Of a stretch of DNA of 64,000 nt, positions 54,922 to 64,000 are shown piece by piece. A program made the position numbers and the translations under genes. The stretch's first letter is position 1. Each line of letters opens with the position of its first letter. This stretch comes from Paenibacillus dakarensis. GTDB lineage: Bacteria; Bacillota; Bacilli; Paenibacillales; Paenibacillaceae. The stretch is taken from positions 1 to 64,000 of the forward strand of contig NZ_CDSE01000057.1 of assembly GCF_001373415.1 (NCBI RefSeq). Direction: 5' to 3'. The notes beneath the pieces were generated by a model, which had not been told where the DNA came from, ran no database searches, and saw nothing but the letters and a program-made list of their open reading frames with translations.

Positions 54922-55902
54922 ATGATGGATCAAACGCTCATCACGATATTGAACAGCTATGGTATCGAACAGCCTGTGATTACCTTTCTAAGGCATAATG
55001 AGAATCGGACGTATAGAGTGGAGGATTCGGTGAAGGGACAAGTCTTTTTACTGCGAATTCATCAACCGCTTAAGCCGAGCATGAGCGGGCTTCAGCATAC
55101 GTATGATGGAATGTTAGGCGAGCTGGAAATGCTGGAGAAGCTGGCGGAAGCAGGTATCCTTCGGGCCCAGAAACCTCTTCGTAACCGCGGCGGTGATTTA
55201 ATTACAGTGATAGAGCAGGACGGAGAGGAGCTGAACTGCTCTGTGATGACATGGCTGGAAGGAAGAGATCTGCAGAAGAAAGACCTCAGTGACCCGGTAG
55301 TTGCTTCGCGCTTGGGAGCACAAATTGCCAAGCTTCATGCATTCCTCCGTCAATACCGTCTTGCGAACCCTGATCAGCGGCCTAGTCAAGGGATAGAGTA
55401 TAACAACCAGCTTGTTGCTGCAATCAGACAAGGATTAGAATTGGGGCTGTTTACTTCTGAAGATGTTCAAGTGATTGAAGACAGTATCCAACGGATTAAC
55501 GCTCGTCTTGAAGAGCAGGAGAATAAGGCTGAAGCTTGGGGTTTGGTTCACGGTGACTTGAATTTAGGCAACGTCATTCTGATGGATGATGGAGCCATGA
55601 GCATTATCGATTTTGGATTCTTTGGACCGGGGTATTATTTAATTGATGTCGCGATGGGAGCGATGATGGTTCCGGCTGAACAGCGGGAAGTATTTCTTGA
55701 AGGATATTACGGCGAAGCGGGCATGCCTGAGAAGGATATCGTTCTGCTGGAAGGCTTTATGTTAACTGCCATTATTGGATACTATGCATTCCAGATGGGG
55801 AATGAATCGGTGCATCCCTGGATGCGCGAGCGAATGCCGATGCTGTGTGAGAAGCACTGTCTCCCTTTTTTAGCAGGTGAACGGATTTGGTTAAACGTAT
55901 AA
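54922..55902 (+). CDS. APH-fold phosphotransferase
   Basis: 326 residues of the APH/choline kinase/homoserine kinase fold: an N-lobe with FLLRIHQPLKPSMSG, catalytic loop WGLVHGDLNLGNVIL (H-x-D-x4-N), and IIDFGFFGPGYYLIDVA as the metal-binding DFG equivalent. Family members phosphorylate amino alcohols, homoserine, sugars or aminoglycosides; the substrate cannot be told. AAAGGAAC precedes the ATG. It sits after the PilX-like gene and before a terminator; a link with pili is not evident. Confidence 0.85.
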   Translation: MMDQTLITILNSYGIEQPVITFLRHNENRTYRVEDSVKGQVFLLRIHQPLKPSMSGLQHTYDGMLGELEMLEKLAEAGILRAQKPLRNRGGDLITVIEQDGEELNCSVMTWLEGRDLQKKDLSDPVVASRLGAQIAKLHAFLRQYRLANPDQRPSQGIEYNNQLVAAIRQGLELGLFTSEDVQVIEDSIQRINARLEEQENKAEAWGLVHGDLNLGNVILMDDGAMSIIDFGFFGPGYYLIDVAMGAMMVPAEQREVFLEGYYGEAGMPEKDIVLLEGFMLTAIIGYYAFQMGNESVHPWMRERMPMLCEKHCLPFLAGERIWLNV

Positions 55903-55919
55903 AATATTGAACATAAGAA

Positions 55920-55962
55920 CACCCCAACCGCTGTATATTTGCAGCAGTTAGGGTGTTTTTTA
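55920..55962 (+). terminator. Terminator between convergent genes
   Basis: AACACCC plus AAC (55920-55930) pairs with GTT plus GGGTGTT, closing on CTG/CAG, with T6 after it. It lies between the convergent kinase gene and the giant surface-protein gene and may serve both. Confidence 0.85.
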
Positions 55963-55995
55963 GCTTAGCATCATCATGGGAACCGGGGTTTTACC

Positions 55996-58900
55996 CTAGT
56001 ATTTATCTTTACTATAAGTGCCTGATACCTTGATTGTCGCTTGAGCTTTAATTTTTACCGTCTTGCCGTTGATCTCGTACATATAAGTTACAGATACTTG
56101 AGACGTACCTTTCTTCCTTCCTGTAATGACGCCATGCTCATCAATAGAAACGGTGGACTCATCTGAACTCTTCCAGTTCAGTTGGCCTTTCAGCTCGTAT
56201 TTGTTGAAATCACTTGGGATTACAGAGAGATTATTAAACAAGTCCTCTGTCCCGTTAATACTAACCGTCGCATCATCTAACCGAAGGCCGGTAAGGGCAG
56301 GAACAACTACGATATCATGTATATCCTCTATATTATTAGAAGTCCAAGGAGTGGTCACTTTAACCGTCACCTTATGAAGATCCGTTTTCTTCAAGCCGGT
56401 TATCTGGGCAGATTGGCCGTCTGAAGCGGGAGTCAGCTTCACATAGGAGGCACCATCGCCTAAAATTGACCACTGAAAGCCAGTTTCTTCAACCCCGGCA
56501 GGATTGGTAATCAAGTTAAGCGTGACACTTCCCCCTACATAGACCCGATTAGGACCTTCAATAATAATCTCATCCAGCTTCTCCGAGATCGTGATCGTAT
56601 GCTCAGCGGACAAGACTCCATCCGGGAATTGATCTGTCAGAACCGTGGCGATCAGGGTAACGGTCCCTTTCTTCAGGGCAGTTATCTTTACAATGTTTAA
56701 GCCTGCTGCGTCCTGACGGAGTCTCACCATGTCGGATACATCATGTCCGTTCACCGGCTTAACACTCCACCGGTAACCGGTAACCTGTTCGCCTGTTGTT
56801 GTATACCGCGCTTCGAGCTGGAGTTCATCTTGTACTTTGGCAGTGTCTGGGCCTGAAATCGTTAACCCCCGGTTGATTACCTCGACCTCCACTATCTTAT
56901 AAATGCCGCTGCCGTCTGTTGCGGACACCTTGATTTGGGCCTTGCCTTCCTGCAGGCCATGAATGATTCCCTCGCCAGATACAGACACCGTATTCGGTTT
57001 AAGAGATTCCCATGTAAGAAGCTTATTATCTGCATCTTCGGGAAGCACGGTAGGAATAAGCTGCTGCTCCGTTCCAACCAGAATCTTCGCTCCATTTAGG
57101 TCAATCTGTGATACCTTCACTACCGATGTAAAGGACAGGGTAGGGAAATCCACGGTTATGCGATTAAGCGGTTCGGGTGTTATGCCGAGATCGCCTTCAA
57201 AAGGGCGCAAAGACAAATAGTTGCCCCCTGTGGTCATTTTGTCAGCAATTATAGAACCAAATATGTTGCCCTCAAGACTGTAGTGAGCTTTAGGAGCTAG
57301 AACAGTACCTAAAACGCTGATACCTGAATTTAATACATCTGTTGCCTCATAATAATTATAGAGTACATGGCCAGCGTCAACGCCTCTAAGTGTTAATCCA
57401 TTATGCATTTCAACCTGTGATCCATCAATGTTCACAATGACTGTAGAGCCTGAAGGAGCATGGATGGTGAAATTCCTTGAATTCGCTAACTTACTTCCTG
57501 CAATATGGAATACATTGAGTTTAGGATTAGTTCCAGTAAGTGTAATCAGTGATCCATTATTACTAATGACTGGATCAGCAGTGGCAGGAAGCTGAGCGAT
57601 TGAAGCTGAGGTTCTTAGTAAGTGATTTTTTATGCTGTTAAAATCAATGGGATTATCCTTCACAAGTATTTTCTCAAAATTACTTACATCCCCGATGGTA
57701 GAGCCTCCATATGCAATTTTTTTTCCGTATGGGACCGAACCGCCACCCAATTGAATATCTTTTCCGGCAATGATGATATATTTATTAGAATTATTGCCTC
57801 CCGCGAGACTGAAACGAATTAAATCAACGTTTCCTCCTCCAGCAACCCCCCCATCACTTGAGAATCCTTTATTCTCTTTGGGGTTTCTATAAATATCATC
57901 CAAAATAAACATGACGAAGCCTTTAGGGATACCAAGCGTGGAATTAGAGTCATCACCATTTGACGATCCCTGACTTCCCCCTGCCTGAATAGAAGCATGT
58001 ATATCCTCAAACTCTATCTTCGAATGGTCCAGCAAATAGACACCCTTCGTCTTCGGCTTTCCTTTTATCTGGAAGGTAATAGGCTTAGGGTTTTGCGGCT
58101 CATAGGATTTATTCACACCATTCACTTTATTAAGCTTGTAAGTAACATCGCCAAGGCTCCGACCAATTGTATAGCCTGTTGCGAGCGTTCCCGTCTTGGT
58201 GGTTCCCTCAGGTAAACCGGTAATTTCGAAATTCGGCGGAAAGGTCTCTGTATATTGGATATTCGTAATAACGAGGGTATCCTTCCCTTGATCACTTGGA
58301 GCGACAATATCATATGGGATCGAGTTTGGCGTTACTTTATAGTCGACTGTGACCTCTTCATCCCGCTTAACCTCATTGTTATTAGTTATCGGAGAGAGGG
58401 AACGTTCTGTTTTTAAGTTTGCAGCAGCCTTCCGGATTGTAAGCTTAATCGTCTTCGTGGTCATAGCTCCCTGCTTGTCCCACGCTGAAATCTCAATCTG
58501 GAGCTCGCCGCCATCAGGTAGCGGATTCTTAAAGCCTTGTGTCACGGTTTGCCCGGAGATGATAGCCATATCTTTAATGGTCATATCACGAATATAGGCA
58601 TTATCTTTCTTGAACTTGATGCTGGTAAGCAAATTACGGTCTTTTAAATCCCAGTCATCCACTGTGTAGCTGAGCATGAGATTTTCCTGATAGGATGGAT
58701 GAACGCTGTTGTCTTCCGGTGTCCGAACAGTGATTTCAGGAGCATGGTTAGCGCCGGTGAAGGCACGGTACATGGTATTCACGAACAGCTTCTGCTCCCA
58801 TTCAGGGAATTTTTCCGTATTGCTTCCTGTAAAAATATGCCCTGTTCCCGAATAGGTTACATTGCCCTTGGAGTAAGTGTAGTAATGATTCCAGCTGTCG

Positions 58901-60459
58901 TTGACATCCCGATTACTGCCCTCAATGTTATACCAGGGAATAATATTCGGATCCTCCAGGTTAAGGGTGAAGTACTGATTGTGTGTGGTAGCGACCTGAT
59001 AGATTGGCTTGTCATCCGTTTTTTTCGACAGGTTAAAAGGATACTGAGTGAGCAGCCCATCATTCACAGGTGTTACGAGCTTTGATGTATTCGGTGCGTT
59101 TAAGCCAAGATTCGTCTGAGGAGGAATCTGACCTGTAATGGTCTGGAATTTGCTCATCCATTCGGCTGTACTCGCGTAAATCGTGTCATGAGTAAACATA
59201 ACGCTTTGTTTGGTCTTTTCGGAGAATTCAACAACTGCGTCGGCAGCCAGTGAGCTTATGGGAGCCTTCGTATTATAAATGTCGGCAAAACCGAAAATAA
59301 GCATGTCATAGGTACCGTTCAGGCCATATTGCTGGCTCGCAGTATAATTCGTTTTAATATAATTGTTAAACTCATCTATGGTCTTCGTTTCAATCTTCAA
59401 CTCATAATCATCGCTCTTCAGGAAGCCAGGATTCATGTTAGCGGAATTCAGCAAAGAACTGCTTTGCTTACCTTCATTCCGGGGCAGCACTTGAAGGATG
59501 TTGACAATGGTCTTCTTGCCATGGAAGCGGATCGAACCACTGTCATAATCCTTCCATTGATACGGGTTAAGCTGATCGACAATTTCAAGCTTCCAGTACA
59601 GAACACCGGAGTAGGTCTTCGGCAGCTTGTACTTCATTTCTGCAGAGGAACTGTTATCGAGCGTTGTAGACGCAACCAGATGATCTGCTGTCATCGCTAT
59701 TGATTTATCTACACTCATGTACAGGTTGGCTGTAATAGGCCGATTCTTGAAATCCTTCACATTGGACACATGGATCTTATAGGTGAGTTCATCCCCGATT
59801 TGGTAGATATGATGTGTAGTATCTGTACTGTACTCCCTGATTTCGGACTTGTTCGTAATTTCTAGCCGGGGGCGCTGCTTTAAGCCCGGGAGATAGCGGG
59901 AGGTACCATTCTTAATGCCCTCAACGATCTTATTCAATTCTTCTGTGCCTACAAATACAACGTTTGATTTAGCAGTTGATGGAGTGCGGTAAAGATTGAA
60001 AGACTCGTATAAGTTACCCCGTTCGGCGGTTTTTTGATTGATAAAAGGATCCGTATGCAAAAATACATAAAGCCCTTTATTAATATAATGATCGATAATA
60101 GCTTTGGCTTTCAGCTTCGTAATGTCGTTCATTACACCCGCTGTATTATGATCAGTTCCTTTGACCCCGCTCTTGCTGTATTTTCCCTTACCTATATATA
60201 TAGCATCATACTTTCCATCCAGATCTGTGCGAAGAGAGACGAACCTTTTCATGCTCATCGTATCGACCGTTACTCCGCGAGTGCCCGACTTCAGGCCCCC
60301 TAGGTCTGTTGACCCGTTTTCCGTTACCTCCAAAATTCGAATGGTATAACCGGAATCCTCCGCTTCTGCTCTAGTTAGAAAGTCCCTGATTGGCAGAATG
60401 AGCAGTATTAAAATAAACGCTGCAGCTACAATCCAGCCAATTCTCCTATAACGTTTCAT
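55996..60459 (-). CDS. Giant surface protein: DUF5057-like region, choice-of-anchor-A domain, Ig-like repeats
   Basis: 1487 residues from ATG 60459, with GAAGGAGG 12 nt upstream. It opens with a signal-anchor (RRIGWIVAAAFILILLILPI) then YTIRILEVTENGSTDL, a DUF5057-like opening. Residues to about 650 include Rossmann-like pieces and NHAPEITVRTPEDNS. About 845-1090 is a choice-of-anchor-A domain (FVMFILDD, then VLGTVLAPKAHYSLEGNIFG with SIIADKM). About 1100-1480 holds several BIG2/Ig-like repeats (LNWKSSDESTVSIDEHGVIT). No LPXTG sorting signal or SLH domain is seen, so it is held by the N-terminal helix or released. A longer start at 60567 adds 36 residues without homology. Divergent from pilB; adhesion or pilus association is inferred. 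Confidence 0.83.
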   Translation of the reverse strand: MKRYRRIGWIVAAAFILILLILPIRDFLTRAEAEDSGYTIRILEVTENGSTDLGGLKSGTRGVTVDTMSMKRFVSLRTDLDGKYDAIYIGKGKYSKSGVKGTDHNTAGVMNDITKLKAKAIIDHYINKGLYVFLHTDPFINQKTAERGNLYESFNLYRTPSTAKSNVVFVGTEELNKIVEGIKNGTSRYLPGLKQRPRLEITNKSEIREYSTDTTHHIYQIGDELTYKIHVSNVKDFKNRPITANLYMSVDKSIAMTADHLVASTTLDNSSSAEMKYKLPKTYSGVLYWKLEIVDQLNPYQWKDYDSGSIRFHGKKTIVNILQVLPRNEGKQSSSLLNSANMNPGFLKSDDYELKIETKTIDEFNNYIKTNYTASQQYGLNGTYDMLIFGFADIYNTKAPISSLAADAVVEFSEKTKQSVMFTHDTIYASTAEWMSKFQTITGQIPPQTNLGLNAPNTSKLVTPVNDGLLTQYPFNLSKKTDDKPIYQVATTHNQYFTLNLEDPNIIPWYNIEGSNRDVNDSWNHYYTYSKGNVTYSGTGHIFTGSNTEKFPEWEQKLFVNTMYRAFTGANHAPEITVRTPEDNSVHPSYQENLMLSYTVDDWDLKDRNLLTSIKFKKDNAYIRDMTIKDMAIISGQTVTQGFKNPLPDGGELQIEISAWDKQGAMTTKTIKLTIRKAAANLKTERSLSPITNNNEVKRDEEVTVDYKVTPNSIPYDIVAPSDQGKDTLVITNIQYTETFPPNFEITGLPEGTTKTGTLATGYTIGRSLGDVTYKLNKVNGVNKSYEPQNPKPITFQIKGKPKTKGVYLLDHSKIEFEDIHASIQAGGSQGSSNGDDSNSTLGIPKGFVMFILDDIYRNPKENKGFSSDGGVAGGGNVDLIRFSLAGGNNSNKYIIIAGKDIQLGGGSVPYGKKIAYGGSTIGDVSNFEKILVKDNPIDFNSIKNHLLRTSASIAQLPATADPVISNNGSLITLTGTNPKLNVFHIAGSKLANSRNFTIHAPSGSTVIVNIDGSQVEMHNGLTLRGVDAGHVLYNYYEATDVLNSGISVLGTVLAPKAHYSLEGNIFGSIIADKMTTGGNYLSLRPFEGDLGITPEPLNRITVDFPTLSFTSVVKVSQIDLNGAKILVGTEQQLIPTVLPEDADNKLLTWESLKPNTVSVSGEGIIHGLQEGKAQIKVSATDGSGIYKIVEVEVINRGLTISGPDTAKVQDELQLEARYTTTGEQVTGYRWSVKPVNGHDVSDMVRLRQDAAGLNIVKITALKKGTVTLIATVLTDQFPDGVLSAEHTITISEKLDEIIIEGPNRVYVGGSVTLNLITNPAGVEETGFQWSILGDGASYVKLTPASDGQSAQITGLKKTDLHKVTVKVTTPWTSNNIEDIHDIVVVPALTGLRLDDATVSINGTEDLFNNLSVIPSDFNKYELKGQLNWKSSDESTVSIDEHGVITGRKKGTSQVSVTYMYEINGKTVKIKAQATIKVSGTYSKDKY

Positions 60460-60774
60460 TGCTGCTGCTCGCCTCCTTCTACTCCGGAATTTATAATACG
60501 ATGCAAAGTAACAAAATTGCCATTTATTTGACAGTTTTCGCGCAGAATCTGTTGTAAAATTTACCAATGTGTGTTATATACATTCTAGGTCAAAACTCTC
60601 ATCTAATCAATGAAAAAGAATGAACATATCTCTAGTATTTGTAACTATATAACTATATGGAATCGTATTTTACGAAACAGATGTCGGTACTGGATTTCAT
60701 CGTTGCGGAACTTGCTGTTCAGTATAGGAACCTGGGTTCAAGGAATGAAACCATGCAGAATGGAGTGATTGGAT
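60460..60774. other. Divergent intergenic region
   Basis: 315 nt between the giant surface-protein gene and pilB. It holds the minus-strand ribosome site (60470s). A possible plus-strand promoter is TTGTAA (60552-60557), 17 nt, TATATA (60575-60580). No RNA gene or repeat is evident. A small open frame starting at 60657 overlaps pilB out of frame and is not supported. Confidence 0.45.
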
Positions 60775-62439
60775 ATGGCCATCGTCAAGAAGCGACTGGG
60801 AGACTTGTTGGTAGAGAACGGGCTTATTTCACCAGCGCAGCTGCAAGAAGCTTTAGAAGAACAGCGCAAGACGAAGCGAAGGCTTGGCGATCTGCTCCTG
60901 TCCCAAGGCTACATTACTGAGCAGCAATTGATCGAAGTGCTGGAATTTCAGCTTGGTATACCGCATGTGAGTCTATTTAAATATAATATCGATCCGGCCA
61001 TCACCGGCATTATACCGGAGAGTATGGCGAAGCGGCATCAGGTCCTTCCTTTCATGAAAGAGGGCGGCAAGCTGATGGTTGCCATGGCTGATCCTCTGGA
61101 CTATTTTGCGATTGAGGATTTGCGGATGACGACAGGGTTCCGGATCGAGCCGGCTATATCCACCCGTGAAGAACTGCAGCGAGCTATCGCCCGGCATTAT
61201 GGGATGAAGGATTCCATGAGCCAGATGATGGTGGAGCTTCCGTCACAGGAAGAGTTCGAGGAGACAGAGATCACCGATGAAGCATCACCGATCGTGCGTC
61301 TCGTGAATCAGATGATCCAGCAAGCTGTTCAGCTTCGGGCGTCCGACATTCACATAGACCCGGGTGAGAACAATTTATCGATACGCTATCGGATTGACGG
61401 GGCACTGAAGACCGAGCGTATGATCCCGAAGCAGATGCAGGGATTCATCACCGCCAGGATCAAGATTATGGCAAGGCTGAATATTGCAGAACGCAGACTT
61501 CCACAGGATGGCCGTATCAAGATGCAGTTCGAATACAAAATGATCGATATTCGTGTCTCTACACTTCCAACAATGCACGGGGAGAAAATCGTGCTCCGGC
61601 TGCTCGATCTGACCTCGGGTGTGAAGTCACTGGATAATCTGGGCTTTAATGAGCGGAACGTTGAGGCATTCCGCGCCATGATCGAACGGCCGTACGGGAT
61701 TTTGCTTATTACTGGTCCAACGGGAAGCGGCAAGACAACCACCTTATATTCGGCGCTTAACCATTTAAATAGGGAGAATGTCAATATCATCACCGTTGAA
61801 GACCCGGTGGAATATCAGCTGGAAGGCATTAATCAGGTACATGTGAATTCTGCAGTGGGGCTTACATTTGCTGCCGGGCTTCGATCCATTCTCCGTCAGG
61901 ACCCTAATATTGTCATGGTGGGGGAAATCCGGGATACAGAGACGGCGGAAATTGCGGTCAGAGCTTCCCTGACAGGACATTTGGTGTTATCTACACTCCA
62001 TACCAATGATGCGGTCAGTACGATTTTTAGGCTGCGAGATATGGGGGTAGAGCCTTATCTGATTGCATCTTCCCTGCTTGGCGTAGTGTCACAGCGGCTC
62101 GTTCGCAGAATCTGTTCAGAGTGCCGGGAGACATATAGACCGACGGAGCAGGAATCGATTTTACTGCGTAATTACGGCCTGCATAAGGATACCCTTCATA
62201 GAGGAAAAGGCTGTGGACACTGCAACAGCACAGGATACCGGGGCAGGATCGCTATTCATGAAGTAATGACTATTGATGACCGCATGCGTGCGCTCATTGC
62301 AAGCTCTGCTTCTGCAGAGGAACTGCGGCGCTCAGCTCTGGAAAACGGAATGATCCAGTTGATGGAGGACGGAATTGTAAAAGTAAGTGAGGGCATTACA
62401 ACGCTTCAGGAAGTCATGCGAGAGTCAGTTGCCCATTAG
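60775..62439 (+). CDS. pilB: Type IV pilus extension ATPase PilB (GspE family)
   Basis: 554 residues. An N-terminal MshEN-like domain (KKRLGDLLVENGLISPAQLQ and the second copy KRRLGDLLLSQGYITEQQLI) can bind c-di-GMP in PilB/MshE relatives. Then ASDIHIDPGENNLSIRYRID, Walker A TGPTGSGKTTTLYSAL (about 312), the Asp box TVEDPVEYQLEGINQ, Walker B and a tetracysteine zinc motif (CSECRETYRP, CGHCNSTGYRG). It powers pilin polymerisation from the inner face of the membrane. ATG 60775 is 9 nt after GGAG; TTG 60769 is nearer and less likely. Confidence 0.95.
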   Translation: MAIVKKRLGDLLVENGLISPAQLQEALEEQRKTKRRLGDLLLSQGYITEQQLIEVLEFQLGIPHVSLFKYNIDPAITGIIPESMAKRHQVLPFMKEGGKLMVAMADPLDYFAIEDLRMTTGFRIEPAISTREELQRAIARHYGMKDSMSQMMVELPSQEEFEETEITDEASPIVRLVNQMIQQAVQLRASDIHIDPGENNLSIRYRIDGALKTERMIPKQMQGFITARIKIMARLNIAERRLPQDGRIKMQFEYKMIDIRVSTLPTMHGEKIVLRLLDLTSGVKSLDNLGFNERNVEAFRAMIERPYGILLITGPTGSGKTTTLYSALNHLNRENVNIITVEDPVEYQLEGINQVHVNSAVGLTFAAGLRSILRQDPNIVMVGEIRDTETAEIAVRASLTGHLVLSTLHTNDAVSTIFRLRDMGVEPYLIASSLLGVVSQRLVRRICSECRETYRPTEQESILLRNYGLHKDTLHRGKGCGHCNSTGYRGRIAIHEVMTIDDRMRALIASSASAEELRRSALENGMIQLMEDGIVKVSEGITTLQEVMRESVAH

Positions 62440-62459
62440 TCTGGAAGGAGGCGGCCAAG

Positions 62460-63506
62460 TTGACAGACACAAGGAATATCATTTTTTTACTTCAAAAGGC
62501 GCATCAATCCCAGGCATCAGATTTGCATATTTCCGTAAATTCCCCGCCCATGATGAGGGTAGATGGTCAGCTCCAGCCGATGGATGAGGTTGTCGTTTCT
62601 TCTGAAGAAGCAGCCGGGATGGCGGAGGAGCTGCTCGGCAAGGAGCGGATGGAACATTTCCTGAGTGTGGGCGAGTTGGATTTCTCCTATCCCCTGGAGG
62701 ACGGAATACGTTTTCGAGTCAATGTGTACAGACAAAAGGGGCTGATAAGCATTGCTGCCCGTTCCATTCCATCCAGGATTCCTACACTTGAAGAGCTTGG
62801 GATGCCGTCCGTCTTGTCTAATCTGGCGCTGAAGCCGCAAGGACTCATTCTCGTTACCGGCCCTACAGGAAGCGGTAAATCCTCCACACTGGCGGCGATG
62901 CTTGATCTTATTAATCACATGGAGCGCAAGCGTATTGTCACCTTGGAGGACCCGATCGAATTTTTGCATAGCCACGGGACAAGCCTGGTAGATCAGAGAG
63001 AGGTTGGCAGCGATACGGCAAGCTTCTCGAATGGACTGAGAGCAGCACTGCGTCAGGATCCGGATGTGATTCTTGTGGGCGAGATGAGAGATCTGGAGAC
63101 CATTTCAGCAGCGGTAACCGCAGCGGAAACAGGCCATCTTGTATTATCCACCCTGCATACCACCGACGCACCGAAGACGATTGACCGGATTATCGATGCG
63201 TTTCCGGGGCATCAGCATTCGCAGATCCGTTCCCAACTGGCCTCCGTGCTCGTTGCCGTCATTTCTCAGCGATTATTTCCCCGTGCGGGTGGGCGGGGGC
63301 GCTTATGCGCCTCGGAGATACTCATTAATACACCTGCTGTAGCGAACCTGATCCGGACGGATAAGACACATCAGATCAAGAATGTGATGCAGACAGGACG
63401 TAATTTAGGGATGCACACTTTAGAGATGGCGGTACGTGAGCATCTTCAGAACGGATCGATCCTGCCGTCTGCGGCGAAGGCCTACATTGCGGAGGTGAGC
63501 GGCTGA
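62460..63506 (+). CDS. pilT: Type IV pilus retraction ATPase PilT
   Basis: 348 residues: SQASDLHISVNSPPMMRVDG, Walker A TGPTGSGKSSTLAAML near 134, TLEDPIEFLHSHGTSLVDQR and LRQDPDVILVGEMRDLETIS, and HLVLSTLHTTDAPKTIDRII. The C-terminal helix replaces the usual AIRNLIRE by PAVANLIRTDKTHQIKN, a variant seen in Gram-positive PilT. It disassembles pili during twitching. TTG 62460 follows AAGGAGG. It overlaps pilC by one base. Confidence 0.95.
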   Translation: MTDTRNIIFLLQKAHQSQASDLHISVNSPPMMRVDGQLQPMDEVVVSSEEAAGMAEELLGKERMEHFLSVGELDFSYPLEDGIRFRVNVYRQKGLISIAARSIPSRIPTLEELGMPSVLSNLALKPQGLILVTGPTGSGKSSTLAAMLDLINHMERKRIVTLEDPIEFLHSHGTSLVDQREVGSDTASFSNGLRAALRQDPDVILVGEMRDLETISAAVTAAETGHLVLSTLHTTDAPKTIDRIIDAFPGHQHSQIRSQLASVLVAVISQRLFPRAGGRGRLCASEILINTPAVANLIRTDKTHQIKNVMQTGRNLGMHTLEMAVREHLQNGSILPSAAKAYIAEVSG

Positions 63507-64000
63507 TGCAGCAGTTCGAGTATCAGGTCAAGACGGGCAGCGGCAAGCAGCTTAAAGGCAAGCTAAGTGCCGTGGATAAAGCCTCTGCTATGGAGGAGCT
63601 GCGCAAACGGGGTTTGACGGTATTCTCACTCATTGAAACGAAGCAGACCATCTTGTCGATGGATATTTATATAGGCAACCCGGTAAAACCGATTCACTTC
63701 ATTATTTACTGCCGCCAGTTTGCAACGTTGATCCGCGCTGGAGTATCAATTGTGGATGCAACAAGGATTTTGGCTGAACAAACGGACAGCAAGCCGCTCA
63801 GAAAAGCCTTGATTCATGTGAACTCCAGCCTGCTTCGGGGGATATCCTTCTCCCAGGCTGTACAGGATCATAAGAAGATCTTCCCGCCATTATTCGTAAG
63901 CATGATTCGCGCAGGCGAAGAGTCAGGAGACCTGGAAGGGACGCTGGACCGTCTGGCACTTTATTACGAGAAGCAGCACAACACGACTGAAAAGATTAAA
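63506..64000 (+). CDS. pilC: Type IV pilus inner-membrane platform protein PilC/GspF (partial)
   Basis: 165 residues visible, cut by the window edge without a stop. MQQFEYQVKTGSGKQLKGKL then AMEELRKRGLTVFSLIE is the usual PilC opening, and FIIYCRQFATLIRAGVSIVD with FPPLFVSMIRAGEESGDLEG is the first T2SSF domain. PilC couples the ATPases to pilin assembly. The ATG at 63506 overlaps the pilT stop. Two or three membrane helices expected later lie outside the window. Confidence 0.93.
   Translation, partial: MQQFEYQVKTGSGKQLKGKLSAVDKASAMEELRKRGLTVFSLIETKQTILSMDIYIGNPVKPIHFIIYCRQFATLIRAGVSIVDATRILAEQTDSKPLRKALIHVNSSLLRGISFSQAVQDHKKIFPPLFVSMIRAGEESGDLEGTLDRLALYYEKQHNTTEKIK

Noticed and set aside
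60657..60920. 87-codon plus-strand frame before pilB
   Set aside because: Overlaps the pilB start in another frame, no ribosome site, composition like a shadow frame.

Overview
The window reads as chromosome of a low-to-medium GC Firmicute, most likely Paenibacillus or a close relative. The evidence is the Bacillus-type late flagellar order flgM-flgN-flgK-flgL-yviE-fliW-csrA-hag, strong AGGAGG ribosome sites with frequent GTG/TTG starts, an SLH-domain surface protein, an EpsC/N/L/M exopolysaccharide set, and a DUF5057-like giant surface protein beside type IV pilus genes. No rRNA, tRNA, CRISPR array or intact mobile element was seen.

Layout. 1-5.6 kb: end of flgM, then hook-associated proteins and their chaperone, FliW, CsrA and flagellin (hag). 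The hag leader carries a sigma-D-type promoter and a textbook CsrA hairpin next to the ribosome site, so the FliW-CsrA-Hag homeostasis switch appears intact. 5.7-13.2 kb: an AT-rich six-gene island with its own sigma-D-like promoter. It encodes a three-module glycosyltransferase/TPR/glycerophosphotransferase-like protein, a HisC-like PLP enzyme, a nucleotidyltransferase, a LicD-family phosphotransferase, a methyltransferase and a GNAT acetyltransferase. It is the best candidate for an undescribed system: flagellin decoration with a phospho-linked, possibly N-modified, amino-alcohol. 13.3-16.0 kb: flaG, fliD, fliS, fliT, again behind a sigma-D-like promoter. 16.0-16.4 kb: decayed remains of two different insertion sequences.

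16.4-34.3 kb: cell-surface polysaccharide region. A VanZ-like protein, a CpsB-type phosphatase and an SLH protein come first. The Wzz/kinase pair, EpsC-like dehydratase, EpsN aminotransferase, EpsL phosphoglycosyltransferase and EpsM acetyltransferase together suggest a UDP-diacetamido-trideoxyhexose-primed repeat unit. Two GT4 glycosyltransferases, a UDP-HexNAc-type dehydrogenase, a Wzy polymerase (probably starting with the rare codon ATT) and a Wzx flippase complete a Wzx/Wzy pathway. Two secreted or membrane proteins that share a similar helical C-terminal domain (23.5 and 33.5 kb) lie within and at the end of this cluster.

34.4-42.0 kb: housekeeping genes: cold-shock protein, hpf, secA, prfB (with its programmed +1 frameshift), a YitT-family membrane protein and a RimJ-like acetyltransferase. 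42.0-50.9 kb: arginine biosynthesis, argC-J-B-D-F then argG-H. A candidate ArgR-controlled promoter precedes argC. Two copies of a structured repeat of about 137-141 bp with compensatory base changes lie before argC and before argG.

51.0-64.0 kb: an esterase on the minus strand, then a type IV pilus-like locus: two prepilin-like proteins, a PilX-like protein with a bactofilin-like repeat part, an APH-fold kinase, a very large divergently transcribed DUF5057/choice-of-anchor-A/Ig-like surface protein, and the motor genes pilB, pilT and the start of pilC, which runs off the window.
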